This document shows positions 45,637-52,444 of a stretch of 52,444 nt of DNA, piece after piece. The notes below the pieces were generated by a model that ran no database searches, was not told the origin of the DNA, and was given only the letters and a program-made list of their open reading frames with translations. The translations under genes and the position numbers were made by a program. Each line of letters opens with the position of its first letter. Position 1 is the first letter of the stretch. Source of the DNA: Bacteroidota bacterium (GTDB taxonomy: Bacteria > Bacteroidota > Bacteroidia > Flavobacteriales_C > GCA-002722245); NCBI GenBank assembly GCA_026390935.1, contig JAPLEZ010000076.1, forward strand, positions 1 through 52,444, read 5' to 3'.

Positions 45637-45800
45637 TATATTTTCACACTTCAGTTGAATAAAGGAAAAGCAAATATGTTTTTGTTAATGTTCCCAGCAA
45701 CCATAGAAGCTCTAAAAATCTTGTGCCATTAGTACGTTGAAAGAATAATATCTTAGGACATACACTCTCATTACCATAGTTTGTATTTGTCCCAGTGCGA

Positions 45801-45830
45801 TAAAGGCAGGTTCCCCAAAACCTGCCTTTA
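45801..45830. terminator. Bidirectional intrinsic terminator
   Basis: A perfect 12-base stem TAAAGGCAGGTT / AACCTGCCTTTA with a six-base CCCCAA loop, followed by TTATT on the plus strand. It lies between two convergent genes (EEP protein and GH16 enzyme) and can serve both. Confidence 0.7.
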
Positions 45831-45931
45831 TTATTAAAAATCACTACCAAAAAAAACAACGAATAGTTACTCATCAATCTCTTTTGAATAGCAAAGGAAA
45901 ATTGTAGTAAAAAGTTGAAGGAAGAAAAAAA

Positions 45932-45991
45932 GACAGACGTATATTGATTGCATTTTGCTTCAAAACTAAATGCCATCAATGTACGACTGTC
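45932..45991. repeat. Long imperfect hairpin
   Basis: The arms 45932-45955 and 45968-45991 (24 bases each, starting GACAGACGTA) pair with three mismatches around a 12-base loop, 25 bases from the end of the GH16 gene. It may be a second terminator, a transcript stabiliser or a mobile-element remnant. Confidence 0.5.
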
Positions 45992-46015
45992 TCCTTCTTA
46001 GATTGCTGACGAGTA

Positions 46016-47413
46016 TTATTTTACAAAGGAAACTATTTGATGATGCATCTCAGCATCATCGACCACCATAGTGTAAAATCCTTTTGCTAAGTTTTCAGTA
46101 TTAACGGCTGTTCCCGGATTTTGAAGAGTGAGCACCAATCTTCCAGCAGCATCATAAATTGAAATTTCGCGCAAAGCATATTGAGAATCAATCCTAAGTA
46201 AATCAGATACAGGATTAGGATACACTTTTAAGCGTTCTGTTTTTAATTCTAATGAACTCACAGTACTTGAAAAATCCATCCAGTTTAAGTTGAAACCACC
46301 AGAAGGTGTTGCAACCGCAACATTTAATTGTCCGGCGGGCAATTGAACATTATGAGTAATAGTCTGCCATTTTTGCCAACCACCAGTGTTAGGCACATCA
46401 ATGGTTCCGTATATTGTGCCACCACCTAAAGCTTCAAATTTTAAAGACGCCCCTATTGCATTAGATGCCACTCTGTACGACAGTGCATACTCTCCCGCAA
46501 CTGGCACGTTGATTTTATAGGCCATCCAATCGCCTGCATCCACATAACCTACATTTTGTCCGGCAGCAGCATCGTTGGAACTTTCCAATTGAATACCGTC
46601 CATATCACAATAATTTTCCGCTTGAAGAATCCCAGGAACACTAACGGTGCTGCAAACTTCACTTTGATATACGCGCACATAATCCACATACATTTTTGCA
46701 GGAAAAGCATTGTTATCAATGTTATAACCAGGCCATTTTCCACCTACCGCTAAATTCAAAAGCAAAAACATTTTATTATGAAAAGCGCCAGTATTATTGA
46801 TAGAATTTTGAATGTTTGCAGTACCAAATAAGGTTCCATTCACAAACCACTTAATTGAATTCGCATCCCATTCAATGCTGTAAACATTGTAATCTTTTAC
46901 GTTAAAATCAGTCGAGTTATTTCCGAAGTGCGTGTAACCGGAAGGGCCGTTCCAATGAATAGTGCCAAAAACATGACTTTCGATGTTTACCTGCTCCATA
47001 ATATCAATTTCGCCGCATTTGGGCCAGCCATCAGTCCATATGTTATCACCAAGCATCCAAAAAGCTGGCCATGATCCCGAAAAAGCAGGTAGTTTTATAC
47101 GCGCTTCCATTTTCCCGTATCGAAATGATTTTTTGCCACTAGTATTCAATCTTGCCGATGTATAGTTTTTGCCACCAAAATCTTCTTTTTTTGCTGTAAT
47201 TACTAGGGCACCATTCTCTACCGACGCGTTCTCTTTGCGATAATACTCCAATTCATTGTTACCTGCACCAATATCCCCTACCTCAAAATTCCAGTCGGAA
47301 CTAATGCCATTGGTAAACTCATCCGACCAAACCATTTGGTAAGTCTGCGCCTTCAGTGAAGTTGAAATCAAGAAAAATAAAGCCACTGCTTTTAAGTAGT
47401 AAATTGCTTTCAT
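46016..47413 (-). CDS. Secreted GH16 beta-glucanase (laminarinase-like) with CBM6 and T9SS type A domain
   Basis: A 465-aa protein. Residues 1-22 are a signal peptide. The GH16 domain (about 25-250) has the catalytic GEIDIME motif at 134-140 (nucleophile Glu135, Asp137, acid/base Glu140), with NNELEYY and FRYGKMEARIKLP upstream, as in bacterial endo-beta-1,3(4)-glucanases. A CBM6 module (about 262-385, GILQAENYCDMDG, GGWQKWQT, FNLNWMDF) and a type A sorting domain (YPNPVSDLLRIDS to AKGFYTMVV) complete it. With the GH81 enzyme it would break down laminarin-type beta-1,3-glucan. Confidence 0.9.
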   Translation of the reverse strand: MKAIYYLKAVALFFLISTSLKAQTYQMVWSDEFTNGISSDWNFEVGDIGAGNNELEYYRKENASVENGALVITAKKEDFGGKNYTSARLNTSGKKSFRYGKMEARIKLPAFSGSWPAFWMLGDNIWTDGWPKCGEIDIMEQVNIESHVFGTIHWNGPSGYTHFGNNSTDFNVKDYNVYSIEWDANSIKWFVNGTLFGTANIQNSINNTGAFHNKMFLLLNLAVGGKWPGYNIDNNAFPAKMYVDYVRVYQSEVCSTVSVPGILQAENYCDMDGIQLESSNDAAAGQNVGYVDAGDWMAYKINVPVAGEYALSYRVASNAIGASLKFEALGGGTIYGTIDVPNTGGWQKWQTITHNVQLPAGQLNVAVATPSGGFNLNWMDFSSTVSSLELKTERLKVYPNPVSDLLRIDSQYALREISIYDAAGRLVLTLQNPGTAVNTENLAKGFYTMVVDDAEMHHQIVSFVK

Positions 47414-47689
47414 AAATGATTAAAGTTTAGGTTAAAGTTGTTTTGTGTCTACCCTAATATAAAGGCGCATTGCCTTTCCATCTTGTGTTGTGGTTCAAAG
47501 TATTTATTCCACCGTTCATTTCAACAAAATATAGACCGGACAAATTCCGTACACCCTTACCTGAAAAGAGATTGCTAGTCGCAACAAAAATTACATTCAA
47601 GAAAAATTTAAAGATGGATTTTCAAAAAAAATCACCATTTGTAAAAAGCTTTTCTATATTCACTACATTAGCGCACCAAGCAAAACAAC

Positions 47690-49015
47690 ATGAAGTCCAT
47701 CACCCAGTATTTTATTCCAAGGAAATACAAAGAAGGTTCTGAAGACTATCGGCGATCAGCATTACTTGTAAACGTATTTTTATTGACTGCTCTGATTTGT
47801 TTAGGCTTATTACCCCTTGGTTTTTATATTAAGTACTACCGGTCATTTGTTGTAATGCCTATCGGCGCCCTTGCCTTTTTAATCAATACTTGGCTCGTAA
47901 AAAAAGAGGTGAATTATTTCATCACCGGAAATTTATTTGCTTTCATTGGCTCTGTCATATTAATTGTAATGATGACATACTCAGGGGGGATCTATTCACC
48001 TGTAACTCCATGGATCGCTGCCGGACCAACTTTTGCATTATTGCTGGTGAATAGAAAATCAGCTTGGATATGGACCTGCGTAATGATAGTAGTCATCTCC
48101 ACATTTTCATTCATTGAAGCGAAAGGCCTCACTCCTTTGCCTGAATTCGATTTAGAAACCAAACCATTTTATTTTATGACTGTTTTTTCTTCTCTGATTT
48201 TGTTGATGCTTACCATCAACATGATTTTTGAAAAAAACAAAAACGATGCTTTACAAAAAGTAGAAGCTGCAAAAAAAAGCATTACCGATAGCATCAACTA
48301 TGCCCGCAGAATTCAAAGTGCTATACTGCCTACAGCATTAGAAATGCAAAAACTGTTTGGCGAATCCTTTGTGCTTTTTAAACCCAAGGACATTATTAGC
48401 GGCGATTTTTATTGGACTGCCGAAAGCAACGGCAAAAAATTTATTGCCGCTGCCGACTGCACCGGTCACGGCGTACCCGGCGCACTCATGAGCATGGTTG
48501 GAAATGAACTGCTCAATAAAATTGTTTTTGAAAAGAAAATTACTTCCGTTGATGAAATTCTAAATCAATTGCACAGCGATTTATGCAGTGCCCTCCGACA
48601 ATCATCTACCGAAGTGAAAGACGGAATGGACATTGTGTTAATCTCAGTTAGCGAAAATAAAGAAGTTGAATTTGCTGGCGCAAAAAACGCTCTTTATTAT
48701 GTCGACACAGAATTGCACAGTATAGCCGGGAACCGCGAAACCATTGGCGGTGACACCAACTCTCGACAATTTACAAAACACACCATTCCTTATGTTCCAG
48801 GAACTTCATTTTACTTGTGCACTGATGGCATTCAAGATCAGTTTGGTGGCGACAAGGGCAAAAAATTTATGATCGGTCAGCTCAAAAGAACTTTGCAAAA
48901 AATTAGTGCGTTGAAAATGGAAGAGCAAAAAACAGAACTCACTTCAATTCTTCAGCAGTGGCAAAACGAATATGAACAAACGGATGATGTATTGATCATT
49001 GGAATAAAATTATAA
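47690..49015 (+). CDS. Membrane PP2C-type (SpoIIE) serine phosphatase
   Basis: A 441-aa protein. About six hydrophobic segments span residues 25-180 without a recognised sensor domain. A helical linker (about 182-215, with ITDSINYARRIQSAILP) and a SpoIIE/PP2C phosphatase domain (about 225-441) follow. The domain shows KPKDIISGDFYW, AAADCTGHGVPGALMSMVG (metal-binding Asp), KDGMDIVLISV, CTDGIQDQFGG and a final QTDDVLIIG. Proteins of this type regulate partner-switching (anti-sigma antagonist) pathways. The ligand and target are unknown. The AAA_28 gene starts three bases downstream of the stop. Confidence 0.88.
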   Translation: MKSITQYFIPRKYKEGSEDYRRSALLVNVFLLTALICLGLLPLGFYIKYYRSFVVMPIGALAFLINTWLVKKEVNYFITGNLFAFIGSVILIVMMTYSGGIYSPVTPWIAAGPTFALLLVNRKSAWIWTCVMIVVISTFSFIEAKGLTPLPEFDLETKPFYFMTVFSSLILLMLTINMIFEKNKNDALQKVEAAKKSITDSINYARRIQSAILPTALEMQKLFGESFVLFKPKDIISGDFYWTAESNGKKFIAAADCTGHGVPGALMSMVGNELLNKIVFEKKITSVDEILNQLHSDLCSALRQSSTEVKDGMDIVLISVSENKEVEFAGAKNALYYVDTELHSIAGNRETIGGDTNSRQFTKHTIPYVPGTSFYLCTDGIQDQFGGDKGKKFMIGQLKRTLQKISALKMEEQKTELTSILQQWQNEYEQTDDVLIIGIKL

Positions 49016-49018
49016 GTC

Positions 49019-49546
49019 ATGCAACGAATCATCATCACCGGCGGCCCAGGCTTCGGAAAAACAACCATACTTAATCACTTACAAAATAAAGGATTCAACA
49101 CTTTTGACGAAGTGGCGCGCATTGTCATCAAAGAAGAAATGGAAATAGGAAGTGATGTCCTACCCTGGAAAAACCTCGATGCCTTCAGCAAAAAAGTTTT
49201 GCCTTTACAAATCGTCAATCACAAAAATGCAGTGAGCGGTTTTAATTTTTACGATCGTGGAATTCCCGATATTGCAGCTTACCAAATTCATGGAAAACAA
49301 ACTATTTTCAAGGAACTGGATGAAGCAATAAAAGATTTCCGTTACCACAGCACCGCATTTATCACTCCTCCTTGGAAAGAAATTTACGGCACTGATAATG
49401 AGAGAAAGGAATCGTTTGAAAAAGCATGCGCAATTCATTTTCAATTAACGCAGACTTACACTAATTTTGGCTACCTCGTTGTTGAGGTTCCTCAACTAAA
49501 AATAGAAGACCGAGCTCAATTTATTTTGGATCAACTAAATGCATAA
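49019..49546 (+). CDS. AAA_28-type P-loop NTPase
   Basis: A 175-aa cytoplasmic protein starting MQRIIITGGPGFGKTT, with Walker A GGPGFGKTT at residues 8-16. FNFYDRGIPDIAAY (about 76-89) resembles the second acidic motif of AAA_28 proteins, which are related to small-molecule or nucleotide kinases. Length is typical of the family. The start is just after the phosphatase gene and the end overlaps recQ by eight bases, so the three may be cotranscribed. The substrate is unknown. Confidence 0.82.
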   Translation: MQRIIITGGPGFGKTTILNHLQNKGFNTFDEVARIVIKEEMEIGSDVLPWKNLDAFSKKVLPLQIVNHKNAVSGFNFYDRGIPDIAAYQIHGKQTIFKELDEAIKDFRYHSTAFITPPWKEIYGTDNERKESFEKACAIHFQLTQTYTNFGYLVVEVPQLKIEDRAQFILDQLNA

Positions 49547-51413
49547 ATCGCCACAAGAAATACTGAATGAAATTTTTCATCACGATGAATTCCGACCCTT
49601 TCAGGAGGAAATCATTTATTCGGTGTTGAGTGGAAAACACACGTTGGGCGTTTTGCCAACCGGCGCAGGAAAATCTATTTGCTACCAATTGCCAGGCGTG
49701 ATGCTACCGGGAATCACCATTGTGGTGAGTCCGCTCATTGCATTGATGAACGATCAAATAAAACGACTGCAAAGACTCGACATTAAAGTTGCCGGAATTT
49801 ATGGCAACATGAATCAGGAGCAAATTGATATCGCTCTCGACAATTGTAAATATGGCGAAGTGAAATTTTTGTTTTTATCGCCGGAAAGACTTTCGTCTCT
49901 TCTCGTTAAAACGCGCATCAAACAAATGGAAGTTTCGTTGTACGTAATTGACGAAGCGCATTGCGTATCGCAATGGGGACATGATTTCCGACCGTCGTAC
50001 CTCAACATAAAAATATTGCGCGAGTGGCATCCCAACACACCCTGTTTGGCGCTAACAGCAACGTGCACGCCCAAAGTAAAAAAAGATATTTTAGAGATTC
50101 TTGAAATCACAAAAGCAAAGGTTTTCCAGGGATCATATTTGCGTCCGCAACTGTCGTATTACATCAAAAAAAGTGAAAACAAAATTGCCGATTTGATCAA
50201 CATCATCAAAAGAAGACCCGCGCCAGGAATCATCTACGTCAACAAAAGAAAGCTCACTGATTTACTCAGTAAAGAACTAGAAAAAAATTCTCTGCCTCAC
50301 GAAATATATCACGCCGGAATACCTGTAAAGGAAAAAGAAAAAGCAGCGAAAAACTGGTTGCTGAGCGATAGCAAATGGATGATAGCTACATCAGCTTTCG
50401 GGATGGGAATCGACAAACCCAACGTTCGCTCTATTGTTCATTTTCATGTTCCAGGCTCAATGGAAGAATATTACCAGGAAAGCGGTCGCGCTGGAAGAGA
50501 TGGCGAAAAAGCCACTTCCATTATTTTATACTCACAGGAAGATACTACCTTTTTAAAACTCAATATTGAATGGGCTTTTCCAGAAAGAACGTTAATTAAA
50601 AAAGTATACGACAGTTTATTCAACTACAAAAAAATTGCTGTTGGCGGCGGAGCGGAAATCGGATTTTCTTTTGACTTGGCCGACTTCTGTTCAAAATTTG
50701 GACTTCCCGCAAAAAACACTTTTTACGCCATTGAGATTTTGGAAAAATGCGGCTATCTTTTTCAAACCGAAGACGTTCAAAAAAGTTCGAAAATACAAGT
50801 CCTTGGCAGCAAACAAATCCTCAATGAACTCACCGCCCACGACACTCTGGAAGGAAAAGTTTTAGGCACCTTACTTCGCTCCTACTCAGGATTACATCTT
50901 GAATTAGTTGATTTCAGCGAATCGATCATCGCCGAAAGATGCGACATCACGCGACATGAAGTCATTAATACCTTGCAGCGTTTGGAGCAAAAAGAAATAG
51001 TTCATTATGAACTCATGTCTTTTCTGCCCAAAATTATTTTCACGCAAAACCGCATCGACTCTCAATATTTAATCATCCCAAAGGAACTGTTGGAGGAACG
51101 ACGCAAAGTAAAAACGGAACAAGCCAATTACATGATTGCCTTCGTTGAAAACAAAAATCAATGCCGATCACAACTCATTTGCAAATACTTCAGCGAAGAT
51201 GCTCCTCGCTGTCATCAATGCGACAATTGCGCAAATCCGAACAACAATAAAGACATCAAACAATATATTTTAGAGGAACTCACCTCTAAAAAATCCGCCG
51301 AGAAATTAATTGAAAACGCTCCGTTTTTGAAAGATGAAGTACTGGCTGCTTTGAGAGAATTGCTGGAATTGAATAAGGTGAAAGTGGATAAGGAAGGATT
51401 TTATTCTTCGTAG
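49539..51413 (+). CDS. recQ: RecQ-family ATP-dependent DNA helicase
   Basis: A 624-aa superfamily 2 helicase that unwinds DNA 3'-5' in recombination and repair. Visible motifs are FRPFQEEII (Q-motif-like, 18-26), Walker A TGAGKS (41-46), DEAH (138-141) in VIDEAHCVSQWGHDFRP, TATCTPKV, AFGMGIDKPNVR and QESGRAGRDG. The zinc-binding cluster CKYFSED, RCHQCDNC sits at about 540-560. The RQC and HRDC parts are shortened or divergent, as in several short Bacteroidota RecQ proteins. The genome may hold a second, longer RecQ. The stop codon lies inside a perfect palindrome. Confidence 0.93.
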   Translation: MHKSPQEILNEIFHHDEFRPFQEEIIYSVLSGKHTLGVLPTGAGKSICYQLPGVMLPGITIVVSPLIALMNDQIKRLQRLDIKVAGIYGNMNQEQIDIALDNCKYGEVKFLFLSPERLSSLLVKTRIKQMEVSLYVIDEAHCVSQWGHDFRPSYLNIKILREWHPNTPCLALTATCTPKVKKDILEILEITKAKVFQGSYLRPQLSYYIKKSENKIADLINIIKRRPAPGIIYVNKRKLTDLLSKELEKNSLPHEIYHAGIPVKEKEKAAKNWLLSDSKWMIATSAFGMGIDKPNVRSIVHFHVPGSMEEYYQESGRAGRDGEKATSIILYSQEDTTFLKLNIEWAFPERTLIKKVYDSLFNYKKIAVGGGAEIGFSFDLADFCSKFGLPAKNTFYAIEILEKCGYLFQTEDVQKSSKIQVLGSKQILNELTAHDTLEGKVLGTLLRSYSGLHLELVDFSESIIAERCDITRHEVINTLQRLEQKEIVHYELMSFLPKIIFTQNRIDSQYLIIPKELLEERRKVKTEQANYMIAFVENKNQCRSQLICKYFSEDAPRCHQCDNCANPNNNKDIKQYILEELTSKKSAEKLIENAPFLKDEVLAALRELLELNKVKVDKEGFYSS

Positions 51414-51437
51414 GGGCGAAAAATTTTTCGCCCCTAC
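51410..51437. terminator. Perfect 28-base palindrome, probable bidirectional terminator
   Basis: GTAGGGGCGAAAAA is followed directly by its exact complement, giving a 14-base stem without a loop. It overlaps the recQ stop and lies 9 bases from the end of the convergent gene. The plus and minus strands both end in a T-run within the stem. Confidence 0.6.
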
Positions 51438-51446
51438 AAGAATTAA

Positions 51447-52442
51447 TCAATACTTTCTCTGATCGTCAAATTGCCACCAACCAAAACTATTCCTGCTAAA
51501 AAACATTCTCAGCGTAATTTGATTGAGCGGATAAGCAAACACATTGTCTTTCGGCAAAAAGAAATTACGGGTGTAAGAAATATTCGTGGAGAACCCGCCT
51601 AGTCCAACTGAAAAAGGCGTATACAAATATCTTGTTTTGAAATCATTAACAAGCGCTACTTCATACGCCAGATTCAAAATTATATTAAAATTCACACCTG
51701 CTTTAATAGTATTTAAAGAATGGAAAAAGTCATACTCCACCCCAACATTATACCCATACAAAGGAGTTGAATATGCTTTGGAATATTGCCTTGCATATCC
51801 AGCTCCTAGTGACAACGAGTTGATCGTTTTTAGATCCAAATAACCATAATGATGATAGTCCCTGTCCTGAAAATAACCTTCCTTCATAATATTGTCGCAA
51901 TCCTTACAATTGAATCTTTTAGCTACAGTATTAATGGAGTCCTTCAAAGGAACATCATTCAACTGATGACGAAAATACAATCTTGCCATTTCCTGAGCGC
52001 CATCGCAGCCTTTATCGTCCATGAATTTATGCATTCTTGGAATCGCTACAGAATCAATGTTTTTGATTAACAAAACATGGTCGTAATAATACTCATCACT
52101 GTTTGGCCAATCGGTAGCAACACTATCCACATTTTTTTTGTCGAGAGGAGGAAGCATTAAAGATTCCGACAACATAGAGATTTCCTCACAGGATTTATCG
52201 CCCATCGCCGCTATAAGAATATAACGCTCACAGCGCGCCTCGTCTTTGGCTAAAGCTATCCGATAACATGTGCAAATATTAGTGAGCGCAGCGGAATCAT
52301 TACCCAAATACAAATCATTTTTTGCCAAATAATTAAAGTAGGTAATGCTGTCATTAAACAATTGAAAATATTTTGTTATCAATTCTACAACTCGATTGTC
52401 TTTTCGGGTAATTAATGAATCAATATTTCGCTCTATAACAAT
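51447..52442 (-). CDS. Unidentified envelope-associated protein, N-terminus outside the window
   Basis: The frame is open from the window edge to the stop at 51447 (about 331 aa). The TTG at 52382 is not a convincing start, because the frame continues upstream as IDSLITRKDNRVVELITKY, so the gene is cut by the edge. The first 180 residues are helical and rich in cysteine and charge (NICTCYRIALAKDEARCERY, KSCEEISML). The last 130 alternate hydrophobic and aromatic residues (VEYDFFHSLNTIKAGVNFNI, YTPFSVGLGGFSTNISY), like an outer membrane beta-barrel. I do not recognise the family. Confidence 0.65.
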   Translation of the reverse strand: MVIERNIDSLITRKDNRVVELITKYFQLFNDSITYFNYLAKNDLYLGNDSAALTNICTCYRIALAKDEARCERYILIAAMGDKSCEEISMLSESLMLPPLDKKNVDSVATDWPNSDEYYYDHVLLIKNIDSVAIPRMHKFMDDKGCDGAQEMARLYFRHQLNDVPLKDSINTVAKRFNCKDCDNIMKEGYFQDRDYHHYGYLDLKTINSLSLGAGYARQYSKAYSTPLYGYNVGVEYDFFHSLNTIKAGVNFNIILNLAYEVALVNDFKTRYLYTPFSVGLGGFSTNISYTRNFFLPKDNVFAYPLNQITLRMFFSRNSFGWWQFDDQRKY

Positions 52443-52444
52443 AC

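Larger units (their letters stand above)
45637..46015. other. 379-bp gap between two convergent T9SS genes
   Basis: No gene: a 111-codon minus-strand frame here has no recognisable motifs. The stretch holds a strong terminator hairpin (45801-45830) and a long imperfect hairpin (45932-45991), described separately. The 160 bases between the plus-strand stop and the terminator show nothing I can name. Confidence 0.5.

Noticed and set aside
45644-45979. 111-codon minus-strand frame between the EEP and GH16 genes
   Set aside because: It runs through a terminator hairpin and the long imperfect hairpin and has no recognisable motif.
47470-47742. 90-codon frame before the SpoIIE-type phosphatase
   Set aside because: It overlaps the real phosphatase start in another frame and has no signal or motif.

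Overview
The window looks like a chromosome segment from a free-living member of the Bacteroidota. It is AT-rich. Many secreted proteins end in type IX secretion (T9SS) sorting domains of both kinds: type A (short PNP-type tails) and type B (CHU_C, gliding-associated). Some promoters fit the Bacteroidota pattern (TTG, 19 bases, TAnnTTTG). No tRNA, rRNA or CRISPR array was seen. Seven T9SS cargo genes lie in 52 kb.

Layout. 1-6.7 kb holds housekeeping genes: the 5' part of a fatty acid desaturase, an aldo/keto reductase, a serine pathway pair (serC-serA), uvrB, and a TPR lipoprotein-like gene overlapping uvrB. A nested palindromic repeat lies in front of uvrB. 6.7-19 kb holds a secreted metallophosphoesterase with a CBM6 module, a large GH81 endo-beta-1,3-glucanase, a GH18 chitinase and tex. 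Between the GH81 and GH18 genes is a 1.5 kb gene graveyard. It contains a SUKH immunity gene, the C-terminal stub of an HNH-type toxin, the C-terminal stub of a RAYT (REP-associated) transposase, a 224-bp nested inverted repeat, and a diverged copy of the last 37 codons of a CHU_C domain. 19-29 kb is one giant cell-surface gene: an IgGFc-binding-like head, 29 Ig-like repeats of exactly 264 bp, and a CHU_C tail. Two one-base frameshifts break it. 29.2-31.5 kb is a HpaII-like type II restriction-modification pair, placed between two convergent T9SS genes.

31.9-36.9 kb has an NHL-propeller surface protein, a secreted esterase and two small envelope proteins. 37-43.2 kb carries a LytS/LytTR two-component pair followed by a TolC/HlyD/FtsX-type permease/ATPase efflux set. 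Between them are two direct repeats spaced 21 bp, as expected for a LytTR binding site. 43.4-47.4 kb has a secreted double endonuclease/exonuclease/phosphatase protein with CBM6 and a GH16 glucanase with CBM6. 47.7-51.4 kb has a SpoIIE-type phosphatase, an AAA_28 NTPase and a RecQ helicase. The window ends in an unidentified envelope gene cut by the edge.

Together the GH81, GH16 and GH18 enzymes suggest an organism that feeds on beta-1,3-glucan and chitin (algal storage glucan, fungal or other cell walls), using T9SS export and large surface adhesins. The parts most worth a second look are the exact-period adhesin with its frameshifts, the RAYT/toxin graveyard, the R-M cassette boundaries and the LytTR operator.
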